Of a stretch of DNA of 44,759 nt, positions 30,591 to 41,501 are shown piece after piece (the first letter of the stretch is position 1; each line of letters opens with the position of its first letter). This DNA comes from Symbiodinium natans. Lineage: Eukaryota; Sar; Dinophyceae; Suessiales; Symbiodiniaceae. Position numbers and translations under genes: made by a program. The notes beneath the pieces are model-generated. The model had not been told where the DNA came from and searched no databases. It saw only the letters and a list, made by a program, of their open reading frames with translations. The DNA lies in the NCBI GenBank assembly GCA_905221605.1, contig CAJNDS010002671.1:276001-320759 (forward strand), in the 5' to 3' direction.

Positions 30591-32909
30591 ATGGCGGCAG
30601 AGCGGCTGAGACAAGCTGCTGCTCTGGACCCGGTGCTGGCTTCTGCAGGAGCCAGCACTCAGGAGCGGAAAGAGCAAGAGCTCGTGGCCCGGGGGCTGAG
30701 GCGGGCGCCGAGCTGGCAGCAGACCGGCTCGCAGACACAGCGCGAGCTCCTGGCGGCCGCGCACAGCGCCGAGGAGCGGGAGAGGGCCGGGTGGGTGCTC
30801 TCCACGCAGGACGTGGAGCAGCACATGCCGTCGCTGGACCTCGACAGACATGCTGCCCATGCTGCTGGCCCGGCTGTAGCAGAAGGAGCAGAAGAAGAAG
30901 AGGTCCTGGAGCAAGACGAGGAGCTGGAGTCCGACGCCCCGTCAGGCTCCATGCCTCGTGGTGGGGTGGCGAGAGCCGCTACGAGGCAGCCTTACTGTAT
31001 CGTCTTGGGCGAGACGGCTGCGCCTACTCCTGAGACTCCTGGGACGCCGCCGGGGCCGACTGCTGCTACGGCTGTTCCTGAAGGCGAAAGAATAGAGGCC
31101 AAAGCCGAAGCTGAGGCTCCTGGGCTGCCGCCGGGACCTGCCGCTCCTGTTCTGGAAGAAGGTGGAAGAAGGGAGGCCTTGGAAGAGGAGCCTCCTTTGA
31201 AGCAAGAGAACAGCCTGGTCCTCACGATGGTCACGCTCACAGAGAGCCCAATGGAGGCAGTGGCTGCCTTAGGCGAGCGACTGGTGGGCCAGCTGCTACA
31301 GACGCAGAACACCTTGCTCCAGGAGATGCGGCAGGCCCACGAGGCGCGGGAGGACTCACTCCTGCAGCAGCACCTGCAGCGTGAGGACGAGCAGGAGAGG
31401 CGGAGCCGCGTCAGAGAGGCGCAGCTCGCCGAGAAGCTCCTGGAGTCCGAGGTCGCCCGGGCCAAGCTGGAAGAACAAGTGCGGCTGCAGGGCAAGCTGC
31501 TGGAGTCCGAGGTCGCCAGGGCCAAGGTGGAGGAGCAGGTGAGGCTGCTGGAGCTGGCTAGAAAGGAGGGCGGCGGCAGTTCCGCGCCTTCAATGGAGGT
31601 CCCCACGAAGCTCAAGGCCGAGGCCCCGATCTCCGGCAAGCTGCTGCTGGTGTGCGACGAGCCGGCCTCGCTCCGGCTCATCGCGCCGCTCTTCACCCAA
31701 GCCCAGGACTGCGGCTGGGGCATCAGCACCTTGAACAGCTCCGGCCACGCTGTCTTGGCCCTCCCACCAGAGATCGAAGAGGCCTGGCAGGCCTTGGACC
31801 TACAGGGGCTCTTCGACCGCCGCGGCGAGCTCACCGAGAGGGAGCTCTTGCCTCTCGCAGTCCCTCAGCCCTGGGCACTCTGCGGGTACTCGGCGGGACC
31901 TTTCGGGAGTTCTTGGAGGAGGCAGGCGCAGTGGTCCAGCCGGATGGCTCGGTCCCTATGCTGGATGGATGCGCGCCTTGCGGCTGTTTTTTTCTTCTCA
32001 GAGAACACAAACACAGAAAAAAAAAAAAAAGAGCCGAAGGCTGCGCGGCCCTGAGCCTTCAGCTGAACGCCCGGAGCTGCTGCGGCGCCGCCACCTTGAA
32101 GCGGTTCCAGGCCGACCTGCTGCGGCTCTGGCGCAGCGCCTACTCTGTCACCTCATGGCGAACTTGGGGCGGCGCCTCCTGGGCTGCCTGGATGTGGAAC
32201 ATGGCAAGAGCATCTTCACGGTGCACGTCATACTGCTCAGCAACGTGGACCAGAGTCGGCAGATCCTCAAGTTGGGCCGTGGCTCCATGGACCTCACGAC
32301 TCGCTACTACCCCTCCAACCGTGTCCGAGACTACAAACGCGCCACTGGCCTGACGCGGGCCGAGCTGCGCTATACAGCCGTGTATAGCGCAGAAAGCCTT
32401 GCCAAGGACATCGAGCAGATCGCCCACGAGGCCCTCGAGGCGTCCTGCCCGCAGCACGTCCTGTTGGAGCTGCGATTGGAGCCCGGCTCCACCCGCAAGC
32501 AACGCCTCCTCCTCCTCCGCACGCGGTGGTCGACACCTACAAGTACTCCGAGTTTTACAGTGTCGACTCGCTACCCACCGTTCTGGAAATCCTACAAGAC
32601 TTACAGCGCATCACACCGGAGGAGGCTCGGCGGCAGCGGTTGGAAGCCTGGTCGAGGCATTGCGCCGCATCGAGCAGCTGGATGCCCCCTACGACGCCAA
32701 GCCCAAGCCAAGCCCAAGCCAGCCCCTGTGGCGCCACCTGGAAGGGCGGCCAAGCGTGCGGACATCGTGCTGAAGGCGGAGCAGGTCTGGGAGTCCCTCG
32801 GCGAGTTCCAGGAGAAGGAGGGTGCAGCGACCTTGGACCGTCTCCGCCAAGCCGACTCGCACTTCATCTGGAGGCCGAAGATCGGCAAGGTGCTCCTCCT
32901 CTACTCGCG
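30591..32909 (+). CDS. Large coiled-coil protein, unknown function, frame broken by repeated -1 steps
   Basis: From the ATG at 30591 a GC-rich frame runs about 423 codons. It holds an acidic Ala/Glu-rich N terminus, a Pro/Ala-rich linker (TPETPGTPPGPTAATAVPEG), then a long charged coiled coil around 31290-31560 with a 60-base internal duplication (KLLESEVARAK-EEQVRL twice). It ends in a globular-looking segment (KLLLVCDEPASLRLIAPLFT). Good protein continues in other frames: GGTFREFLEEAGAVVQPDGS; then HGKSIFTVHVILLSNVDQSR and GLTRAELRYTAVYSAE; then VVDTYKYSEFYSVDSLPTVL; then LVEALRRIEQLDAPYDAKPK; then RADIVLKAEQVWESLGEF. Each change is a -1 step, near 31865, 32150, 32515, 32640 and 32710. Base-calling deletions or a decaying gene are both possible. 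The proposed first exon could instead begin at GCTTCTGCAG|G (30649). Family not recognised. Confidence 0.6.
31434..31553 (+). repeat. 60-base tandem duplication inside the coiled coil
   Basis: 31434-31493 and 31494-31553 are near-identical copies encoding KLLESEVARAK(L/V)EEQVRL. The spacing of 20 residues keeps the frame, so the duplication lengthens the helix. Confidence 0.85.
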
Positions 32910-33083
32910 GTCCTTGGGCCCCGCCCTCGCGAGTGCGCACGCCTTTCCGCTGGCCTTGGTGACAGAGCTTGTGTGGGCAGGGAGCGTTTTTCTCAGATTG
33001 AGGCTTTACGCAGCAGCACGCGAAGAAGAGGCAGGAATGAGGGAGTGTGGTAGAAAGGGGTAGCAAACAAACAAACAAACAAA

Positions 33084-34378
<1,295 letters not shown>

Positions 34379-34426
34379 GGAAGTGTGTTTGCGAAGGTGG
34401 TGGGCCTTGCGTCTTGGCCGACACAG

Positions 34427-34538
34427 GCCCCTCGACGACGAGCTTCAGCAGCAGCTCGCCCGACAAGCTGCTCCGAGCTTCACCTTCGACCCCTCCGTTG
34501 GCTGGAAGGCGCTCTTCTCCAGGAAGCGACAGCTCGAG
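34427..34538 (+). CDS. Downstream exon of the coiled-coil gene
   Basis: The exon follows CGACACAG|G and reads LDDELQQQLARQAAPSFTFD then PSVGWKALFSRKRQLE. It ends CTCGAG|GTGCGC in phase 0. Its GC-rich codon use matches the exons before the microsatellite intron. Assignment to the same gene rests on matching phase and composition. Confidence 0.5.
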
Positions 34539-34594
34539 GTGCGCGCGCCATCTCTCTCTCTTTCTCTCTGCCTTAAAAAAAAAACGTACCACAG
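34539..34594 (+). other. 56-base GT-AG intron
   Basis: It starts GTGCGCGCGCC, contains a CTCTCTCTTTCTCTCTGCC tract and an A10 run, and ends CGTACCACAG|G. It is phase 0 on both sides. Confidence 0.55.
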
Positions 34595-34903
34595 GCACCA
34601 GCAGTGGAGCCAGCGGTGATGCAGAAGCCTGCGGCCAAGCCAAAGGAGCGGCATCGTGTGATTCTCGTACCGAACGAAGACGAAGTCGAGCAGGAGGCAG
34701 TGCTGCGGAGGCCTGCGGCAATGCCAGAGGAGTGGCGTCCAGCCGAGATTGATCGTGCGCTCCTCGTAGAGCGAGCCGAAGCGGCGCCGAAGAGGCGCCG
34801 CCGCGGCAAGGAGGCAGCAAGTGCTCCTTGTCTTTATATCCAAGCATTTTACCATGTGTGCTTCGCAGACGCATGCCCCTTGTCTTTTTCGAATGAGCAC
34901 TAG
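34595..34903 (+). CDS. Terminal exon of the coiled-coil gene
   Basis: The exon begins APAVEPAVMQKPAAKPKERH in phase 0 and continues with a repeated theme (V-EQEAVLRRPAAMPEE-RPAE). A basic run (PKRRRRGKE) that could act as a nuclear signal is followed by a hydrophobic tail to a TAG at 34901. The first 75 codons are convincingly coding. The last 25 (LYIQAFYHVCF...) differ in composition, and the true end may be earlier. No family is recognised. Confidence 0.5.
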   Translation, partial: APAVEPAVMQKPAAKPKERHRVILVPNEDEVEQEAVLRRPAAMPEEWRPAEIDRALLVERAEAAPKRRRRGKEAASAPCLYIQAFYHVCFADACPLSFSNEH

Positions 34904-35315
34904 CGCTCCGGATTCTGAAGTCTCTCATGAGTTAAGGGGAGGGGCTCGAAAACTGGCCTTCTTTCCCTGATGTCCTGAGCAGCGAGCGTGCTCCTTTCTT
35001 TTACTCGAACTGAGTCGTCTTACAGCAGTGGCGCCTGGCACCTGCTGTAAGATATGTACAAGAACCTGACAAGCCAGGTGCAGCCTTGTGTGACTCTGGG
35101 TCAAGCTCCGGAGCTCCACGATTTACTCCAGGTAACAGATTTGCAGCCATACTAGGACTACGTGCATTGTGTCAAGGAGGTGCTAGCTAGCATAGTCAGC
35201 CTATGGGATTGTAAGGGTATCAGATATATTCTAGCATTCTACGTGGCTGACGGAGTCTTCCTCGACTTTAGCAATGGCCTGCGGACAAAATTGAGGTGTT
35301 GCCATGTTAGGTCAT
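34904..35315. other. No gene seen
   Basis: No protein-like frame or repeat of note occurs. Confidence 0.45.
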
Positions 35316-35550
35316 AGGTCGCGAGGTCCCGGGCCTCACCCTGCAACCTCACCACCTCGCACCCTCCACACCTTCACCCTCCCGTATTGCCAGGTCGCGA
35401 GGTCCCGGGCCTCACCCTGCAACCTCACCACCTCGCACCCTCCACACCTTCACCCTCCCGTATTGCCAGGTCGCGAGGCCCCGGGCCTCACCCTGCAACC
35501 TCACCACCTCGCACCCTCCACACCTTCACCCTCCCGTATTGCCAGGTCGC
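35316..35550 (+). repeat. 76-base tandem repeat, three copies plus a partial
   Basis: Copies begin at 35316, 35392 and 35468 with AGGTCGCGAGG(T/C)CCCGGG and end CCTCCCGTATTGCC; the partial ends at 35550. The copies are almost identical. Because 76 is not a multiple of three, the open frame across it reads the same bases in all three frames, so it is unlikely to be coding. Confidence 0.95.
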
Positions 35551-36066
35551 ATGCTCACCCATACCCATGCTTCACTGTGACATTGCTGCACCAGGCACTA
35601 TCGAAAGGCAACCTTTTGTTGACTAGGGTCCACTGGGGCAAGGCATGGACTCCGACACCAGCGAAGCAAAGCCCACGTCTTGCAGGTGGCGTTGTAGGGA
35701 GCCATGGGCTAGGCCATGGAGGCAACTGGCAAAGGGGATCGAAGAACTCTGAACATGACGCCAGAAACGTGGTTCTCTCACAGGGCCACTTTGTGGAGTC
35801 GCGCTGCGCGATGCAAAGGCACGCCCTTGTAGGACACTCAACGACCTAGCAGCTCGAAGACTTGCCCAGAGGCAAGCTTGCCACAACTTGCCTTTGTGTG
35901 TTGGGACACTTTTGGGACGCAGCGTTTCGACCACTCTTTCTCAGCCTGGACGTGTAGTTCGGGGTTGCGATTGAGAGCAAGTTGTGCCCATGTTGAGGCT
36001 TTGAAGGTCGTGTAAGATTCTCTCGACAACATTGGTGTGCTGCTGTGGTAGAAGTTGGCTTGGACT
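35551..36066. other. No confident gene
   Basis: A plus frame continues from the 76-base repeat to 35849 and a 103-codon minus frame overlaps. Neither has domain or splice support. Confidence 0.3.
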
Positions 36067-36253
36067 ATGAGACTTTTTGCAACGCGCTGGCCCAGGAGCT
36101 ACGAACAACCTAGACGTCAGGCGCGAAGTGTTTTGGTTTTTGTTGGACATCACCTTGCCGACGAGAGCACAGGGCAACGGCTTCGTTACCTCATGTTGAC
36201 CATGCCCGACTCGTGCCCGACAGTTTGGTTTCTGATGTTTCATGATGCTTCAG
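36067..36253 (+). CDS. Exon of an unknown gene (with 36324-36502)
   Basis: An ATG at 36067 (MRLFATRWPRSYEQPRR) leads into VLVFVGHHLADESTGQRLRY and TMPDSCPTVWFLMFHDAS. It stops exactly at a consensus donor, CTTCAG|GTGAGAAA, leaving one base (phase 1). The pattern of a hydrophobic strand, charged helix and second strand before an aspartate resembles the opening of some glycosyltransferase-like proteins, but the match is too vague to name. The true start could be upstream. Confidence 0.48.
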
Positions 36254-36323
36254 GTGAGAAATCCTGTGTCTTGGAAGCAGGGAAGGGGTGTTGCATGTTT
36301 GGGACGCCCTCGGCCTGCTTGAG

Positions 36324-36502
36324 AGCGGGGACCTGCGAGCTTGAAGGATGGGAGCTTCACACACTTCAACGAGCGGCATAAAGAGGCGTGGCTTTGCAAC
36401 GATTACGACTACCGCGACACTCGCCGTGTTCCTCGGATGCACTTTGAGTCGAACCATACGATGAGAACTTTTAAAGACTTTTTTGGCGGGCGGCCAACTT
36501 GA
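36324..36502 (+). CDS. Terminal exon of the 36-kb gene
   Basis: After a 70-base GT-AG intron (36254-36323) the frame resumes with the two bases needed. It reads ERGPASLKDGSFTHFNERHK, then EAWLCNDYDYRDTRRVPRMH, and ends FKDFFGGRPT with a TGA at 36500. The phase match and the rich Asp/Tyr/His/Trp content support coding. No other acceptor nearby gives the same phase. The family is not recognised. Confidence 0.5.
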
Positions 36503-36885
36503 AATTCCCGCTTAATGTTATTGCATATGCCCGTGTGCTGGCTACAAGGTAGGAAGGCTGTAGTTGGAGGCCCGGATTTCAACCCCCAAGCCCTCCCGGC
36601 AGCTGGGAAGGCCTCTCCAAAGTGAGCAGAGTTTGAAACCTGATGCCATGGCCTGAAGTTGGAGTTCTGGGTTTCCGGACTCTTAAAGCTGGGACAGTTC
36701 TTTGTTGACAGCCGCAGAGCTAGAAAGAGGCATCTGTGCATCTGTCTTATCTGTGTAAATGCCCGGGCACGTAGCGTTTCCACAGCCAGCACAAATGCAG
36801 ATAATGCAGCACTAGACTGTATTTCCGACGCGTGGCGGCAACAGCTGCATAGGATTCTTCATGGACTGATGTTTTAAGGGCTAGA
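36503..36885. other. No confident gene
   Basis: Minus frame 36792-36409 (127 codons) and plus frame 36659-36877 overlap. Support is weak for both. Confidence 0.3.
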
Positions 36886-37020
36886 ATGGGGTATAAGAAT
36901 CTTGTTCCCCCACATAAGCCCTATATATACCCTATATAGTCCCTATATACCTAAGCAGCCCCCAAATAACCCCTAAATAACATCAAAGAACCCCTAAGGT
37001 CCCTTATAAGGGTTCCTCCT
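36886..37020 (-). repeat. CCCTATATA/CCCTAAA-like degenerate tract
   Basis: A run of diverged CCCTATAT, CCCTAAAT and CCCCAAAT units resembles decayed telomere-type sequence. Confidence 0.65.
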
Positions 37021-37161
37021 CTAGTCCCTTGAGCTGTGGACACATGCCTCACATGCCAGCAGAGACCAGGTTGCGCCACCTCGCGTACATGTTGGACAAA
37101 AGTTGTCTGGCAAGCTAGAGGACGGGGTTCCAAACATGAAATCATTTGTTTTGGAATTTTT

Positions 37162-37264
37162 GAATTTGTCACGCTTCAAGGCGTGGTTCAAGGCTTGGCA
37201 CCCAGGACCATCCGAATTTGTCACGCTTCAAGGCGTGGTTCAAGGCTTGACACCAGGACCATCC
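37162..37264 (+). repeat. 52-base tandem duplication
   Basis: GAATTTGTCACGCTTCAAGG starts copies at 37162 and 37214. The second copy lacks one C and has a G-to-A change. Confidence 0.95.
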
Positions 37265-37267
37265 GGC

Positions 37268-37448
37268 ATGGACGAATCAACTCTCCAGATTCCCTTGCCA
37301 TCCGGACTGCAGGAGACCCTCATGCGCGCTGCAGAGGCAATCTCCTCACCATTAAATGGCATCATGTGCAGATGGGAGCCACCAGGCACGGGGCTGCTGA
37401 CGCAATCTCTTAGCAGAATTTGGAGCACCATTTTGCAGATTCGCCGCG
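37268..37448 (+). CDS. First identified exon of the 37.3-38.4 kb gene
   Basis: An ATG at 37268, immediately after the 52-base duplication, opens MDESTLQIPLPSGLQETLMR and RAAEAISSPLNGIMCRWEPP, then LSRIWSTILQIRR. The exon can end CGCCGCG|GTTTTT in phase 1. The next exon (37564) supplies the two bases that complete a Gly. Composition is strongly protein-like. See the 37564-38362 entry for the rest of the gene. Confidence 0.48.
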
Positions 37449-37563
37449 GTTTTTAATCAAAATGTGTCATTTGGGCCCATCTGGTGCAAAAGTTGGCAGA
37501 GTCGCCCAGATCCTGTGCGAGAATTGAGACTTAGAGCATGTAGGGCTGGATGGATGTGGGCAG

Positions 37564-38362
37564 GTATCCACCTGAAAGATGGACCACACACGTACGCCAC
37601 TCATTGTGGATGGGGACATGACACCGTCATTGCTCTCATGGCTGTTGGCGCGACGCGAGTGCGGCTTGCTTCAACCGTTCTCAACCTGTCATTGAGCTTT
37701 TGTTGATGATCGCTGCGCTTGGAATCCTGAATGTAAATGGAATGTCGATGGAAAGCACGGATCCACGAATTTGCTCGTGCAGAAAGAGCTGCTGTGAAGC
37801 CCAGGTACCACATCCATGGCATTCCCTGGTACTATGGTCGAGGCCGACGTGAAGTTGCCTCTGTCAACATCCCGCTCGAAGAAGGCATTTTGCTTCAAGT
37901 TAGCATGCGCCGTACGACGTCATGGAACCCTGCCATATTCTGAAAAGCGCGACATGTTGCCAGAACGGGTATGGTGTCACTTTGTTTGTCGGCCAGGGGC
38001 GGGGGGGGGGGGCGGGGGTAATTGAACCGTTACGAGTTTTTACGAATTGTTGATGGGTGCTCCTTTGCTCACTGCAGGTTTGCTGATTGCTTTGGGTGGG
38101 CCCCTCCGCGAGAAGTGGCTCTATGCGCAGCCTCGCGATGAGGTGAGGATCATCGCCTAACCATTAGTCATGCGTTCTACGACTGTTCTACGTATTCTCC
38201 TGCAAAGCACATGCGCAGGAGTTGCTTCCTGAGCGTGTGCAGTTCACGCTGCAGCTCCATGCAGACGCAGAAGTCATGAAGGCCAGTGTGCATCCCCAGA
38301 CATTTGTGGAATGTTGCTCCTTGAGCATACTCGTAGCGTTGCCGACCGTTCAGTTGGACTGA
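37564..38362 (+). CDS. Remaining exons of the 37.3-38.4 kb gene
   Basis: Exon 2 starts at 37564 after GGGCAG|GT (IHLKDGPHTYATHCGWGHDT, VIALMAVGATR). The next block, about 37756-37911, reads RYHIHGIPWYYGRGRREVAS and VNIPLEEGILLQVSM. Exon 38078-38142, between CTCACTGCAG|G and GATGAG|GTGAGG, reads LLIALGGPLREKWLYAQPRD. The last exon, 38219-38362, after ATGCGCAG|G, reads ELLPERVQFTLQLHADAEVM and runs to a TGA at 38360. Phases agree at the last two introns (CGCC|GTACGA to 38078, and 38143-38218). The junction between exon 2 and the third block is unresolved. The segment ALMAVGATR loosely recalls the core strand of AlkB-type 2OG-Fe(II) oxygenases, but no HxD iron motif is seen, so this is only a hint. 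Confidence 0.5.
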
Positions 38363-38508
38363 GAGCTGCAGTACAATCTAAGCATGCCAGCAACTACTTT
38401 CGAAAGCAATTTACAGCAATCTTGGCCGCGCAGCTGCTGAGAGCTGGTGTCGCGATCTGTTGTCCAGCATGTAGCCACATAGATATCAGATAACATCAGC
38501 AAGTTGAA
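38363..38508. other. Possible further coding in an unresolved frame
   Basis: A plus frame open over 38311-38493 contains SNYFRKQFTAILAAQLLRAG, which is protein-like but not joined by clear splice sites to its neighbours. Confidence 0.25.
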
Positions 38509-38619
38509 ATGAGGGTGGAGATCAAGCTGCTGCCTACAGCTGGACGGAAGACTGCGAAGGCAGTCAGGAGTTGCCAGCCAAACCAAGTTTGCCACAACAT
38601 CGGGAACGGGATGGTTTGA
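38509..38619 (+). CDS. Possible small exon, basic, unknown
   Basis: MRVEIKLLPTAGRKTAKAVR and CQPNQVCHNIGNGMV, with a TGA at 38617, follow an acceptor-like AACATCAG. It is basic and protein-like. It may belong to the gene ending at 38362 or to a following one. Confidence 0.28.
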   Translation: MRVEIKLLPTAGRKTAKAVRSCQPNQVCHNIGNGMV

Positions 38620-38768
38620 TGACTGGTTGATGCTCAACTCGCTGATACACCTGAGTGCTTGTTTGGCCATCTTGCCATAGGCCGTTTTGGCAACTTGAGA
38701 ACAGAACTCGAGACTCCGGGTTCAGGCTTTGTTAGTCAAACGGCCTCTAATTCCATGTTGTATTGCAG

Positions 38769-38840
38769 GCGGCGGCGTGGCTGTGGCTGGACATTCAGAA
38801 CCAGCCCACTCAGATTCTGTTCATGCAGTGCTCAGCTTAG
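38769..38840 (+). CDS. Possible terminal exon, unknown
   Basis: After a good acceptor, TGTATTGCAG|G, the frame reads AAAWLWLDIQNQPTQILFMQ then CSA and a TAG. Two other frames stay open longer but are less protein-like. The preceding exon was not identified. Confidence 0.35.
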   Translation, partial: AAAWLWLDIQNQPTQILFMQCSA

Positions 38841-39114
38841 ACTGGGCTTTGGTCAGCAGAGATGTCAGCATGTTGATGGTACTCGTCGCCGGTGCAGGGC
38901 CACATCGATCAACCTCAGCCTTCTCCTGAGCGGCCTGTTGGAAGATGGAGGAAAGCCCCACACATAGTTCCGCAGGAGAAAAGCTGGTGCGGAACTCTGG
39001 CATGGTGAATGTGACTTTCCTTTCAGAGAGCGTGCACTGGCATACACGCCGGATTGCTGTGCGTACGGGGGGTTTGGCCACTGGGCTTGAGTCTTTCGGC
39101 AGAGTCTAGGCTCC
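38841..39114. other. No confident gene
   Basis: A 155-codon minus frame (39332-38865) overlaps plus frames. It has no support beyond openness. Confidence 0.28.
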
Positions 39115-39520
39115 CGTATCAGGGCATTGGTGTGATTGGTCCAGTTACCCAGTGCTACTGCTCCAACGTCAAGTGGGGGAATGCTAGAAACTCTGAAAAG
39201 TGCTGGCCAGGTTGCCGCTACGTCATTCTTGCCAACGTCATGATGTGGTCCTTTCTGTATGCCTGTGGCTCGGAGCATCTCAGAGCCTTGCATCTGAGAT
39301 TCTTGCTCACGACACGTACCAGCATGCGTCATGCTCTTTCAGGAGGAGGAACAAACCGCGCGAACGTTCCCTCATGTTTACCTTGTTTGCAGCATTTTGC
39401 AGCGAGGTTCAACCGCGAAACTTGGCAAGCAGAGAGCGGGGATGTGTTTGTGTAGTGAGGCCGCCAGGGTTTGCACTCGTCTTGCTTCTAGTTATCTGTG
39501 AAGATACCATGAACATGTCA
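39115..39520 (+). CDS. Probable coding block, frame and splicing unresolved
   Basis: Three plus-strand stretches are protein-like: GVIGPVTQCYCSNVKWGNAR with ANVMMWSFLYACGSEHLRAL (about 39130-39290); EEEQTARTFPHVYLVCSILQ after a good acceptor GCTCTTTCAG|G (39343 onward, to a TGA near 39497); and an alternative frame over the same bases with RERSLMFTLFAAFC. At least one exon is likely, and I favour the block opened by the acceptor at 39342. No family is recognised. Confidence 0.32.
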
Positions 39521-39816
39521 TTCAACTGCATCTAAATTTCAATGGCGCGCTCTGGCATCACGGGGCCCATTTGGCGACAAAAGTAGCGCTTCTTGTTTGT
39601 CACGGGCCGATGCCGGGATTTGCCAAGGGCCTTTGCCTGGCCACAGTGCGGCAATCTTCGCGGACAGCTGCAAAGTGGGGGAGTGTGCTGGTCAAGACTT
39701 GCTCTGGGAGATTTAGGGGCACTATGAAGCCCAGCTGGTGCTGTTGCTGGCTTGTTGATTGTGCACCCGGTGATTTATTTGCGATACCCACATCCAGTTG
39801 CAAATGTCAGCTGCAG
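39521..39816. other. No confident gene
   Basis: A plus frame is open from 39571, but its early part is Cys/Trp-rich and unconvincing. Confidence 0.3.
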
Positions 39817-39900
39817 TTCACCAGAGGACTGCAGCCGGATGCCAGCAATGGCCTGGACACTGGCAAGCAGTCCGAGGCCTTTGCACGGATCGCACAGTGA
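39817..39900 (+). CDS. Possible terminal exon, unknown
   Basis: After TCAGCTGCAG| the frame reads FTRGLQPDASNGLDTGKQSE then AFARIAQ and a TGA at 39898. It is protein-like, in phase 0, and short. Confidence 0.36.
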   Translation, partial: FTRGLQPDASNGLDTGKQSEAFARIAQ

Positions 39901-40913
39901 CGGCCTTACTCTTTACGGCAGCAGGGCCCGCACTACAAAATCAGGTGTAGCTCGGGGTACACGTGTGACTTAGAAAAAAGGGTCCCAGCCAGGAGTGTAC
40001 ACCACATGGTAAACTACGACCCCAGCCCCCCTAAGACTCGGTGCACCCTTGGCTGCGAATCAGCAGCCCAAATAGGACCCCAGCTGCAAAATGCCTTAGC
40101 CAAATCAGTCATGAGGACATCATAAGACCTCAGCCTCTCTAATCCGAGCCCATCAGTCGACTGGTGGCGACACACAGGGAGGGGCCAGACGCTGCACTTT
40201 CAGTCCTGAGGTCAGGTCAGACTCCGACCGCCTTGCAGCGGGCAACTGCAATGAGGCGAGCAAGCTAACGCCTGCATTAGCCTGCGCTCCGGCTTGTCAG
40301 AGGGAACATCTCACAATCAAGAGACCTTGGAGCAAAAATGAAACTGGAATTCAAGACTCCGAAGATGCAAAGCAGGACGTCGACGCCTGGGCAAACATGC
40401 TCAAACATACTTAGGGTAGACAACCTTGGAGCAACCGAAGCCATGCACGTGGTCATGTCTTTGTACATCTTTGCACGCGCTTTACACTACTCGCTTCGCA
40501 AGCGACTTGCACGTAGCTAGATGACCTCACCGGTTCCAAGATGAGTGCATCATGAGTGAAGACAATTCATGAAATGAAAATTCTTCCGTGACTGCGCAGT
40601 CGAACAAACAACATAAGAGTCGTACTAGTACCGCAAGCGGACGCGTGACAACACTTGGTGGGTGTGCCTCGAGAAGATGCGAACGCAAGAAGATGGTTTT
40701 AGTATGTCTCAATGTACTCCCATAGGTGGCTGAAGTTGTCAGGACCATATTACTTGTCGCATCAACCTCTGGTTCATCTGGTTCGCAAAAAAACGGGCGT
40801 GTCCTCGTATTCAACTGAGTACAGCTTTGCATCCAGAACCATCGGCCAGCGAACTTGGAAAGAAGTAGATGCATGATGTAAAACCCATTGAGAGGGGGCA
40901 TTCAATCTTGCAG
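39901..40913. other. No confident gene
   Basis: Short frames only, including a 124-codon minus frame at 40527-40901 without domain support. This is probably the spacer before the ankyrin gene. Confidence 0.35.
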
Positions 40914-40975
40914 GCCTGCGGTGTCCTCGCGCAGATGACGGCAATAGTGTGGAAGCTGCACAGCTCGCTTTTCAG
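40914..40975 (+). CDS. Upstream exon, probably of the ankyrin gene
   Basis: This 62-base exon lies between ATCTTGCAG|G and CTTTTCAG|GTTTGG. It reads ACGVLAQMTAIVWKLHSSLF and leaves two bases (AG). The next exon at 41280 starts with the single base A, completing Arg. The tight match of both borders and phase makes this a good exon call. Confidence 0.45.
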
Positions 40976-41279
40976 GTTTGGCGCGCGCCTTTCAAACAGG
41001 AGTGGGTCAGAGCAGGAATATGAGATCAAGACACATGAAGCTACCCCCTTACACCCCCGACATATGACACACTTGCAGACCTTTACTCCTGGTGCAGCAC
41101 CATGAAACTGAGAATCTGAGTGCAGAGCGCAGCATGAGACACATTGTGCACGCACATGTCAGCTGTGACTCAAAATCGTTTGGTCAACGACAATGCGCGC
41201 CACAATTTAAATAGGAATGGTAGCACGAGCTACCTAGCAAGTCGTTCATGGCAGTCCGACTTGGACTGCAATTTTGCAG

Positions 41280-41501
41280 ACTGGTTCCCTCTGTGCACAA
41301 ACTTGCACGAGCTCTTCCGAGCGCACTGCATGCCCTTGGCTTTCCCGTCGGATGTCCATTCAGCAAATATCAGCAAGCTCCACTGGCAGAACTTCACTTT
41401 TTGCACTGGTTGAGCACATGGTTGTTGCATGCTGTTGTCGCAGTCGTCAGCACATGGGGCTGCTTGAAGATGCTGCATCCGTACGAAGCCGTTCAAGATG
41501 G
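41280..41501 (+). CDS. Second upstream exon, probably of the ankyrin gene
   Basis: After GCAATTTTGCAG|A it reads LVPSVHKLARALPSALHALG, FPVGCPFSKYQQAPLAELHF and on to a hydrophobic helix (HAVVAVVSTW), ending KMLHPYEAVQDG. The donor is GATGG|GTAAAG in phase 2. The next exon supplies one G. The hydrophobic stretch could be a buried helix; I do not call a transmembrane segment. Confidence 0.45.

Noticed and set aside
35304-35849. 181-codon plus frame as a gene
   Set aside because: Half of it is the 76-base tandem repeat read successively in three frames.
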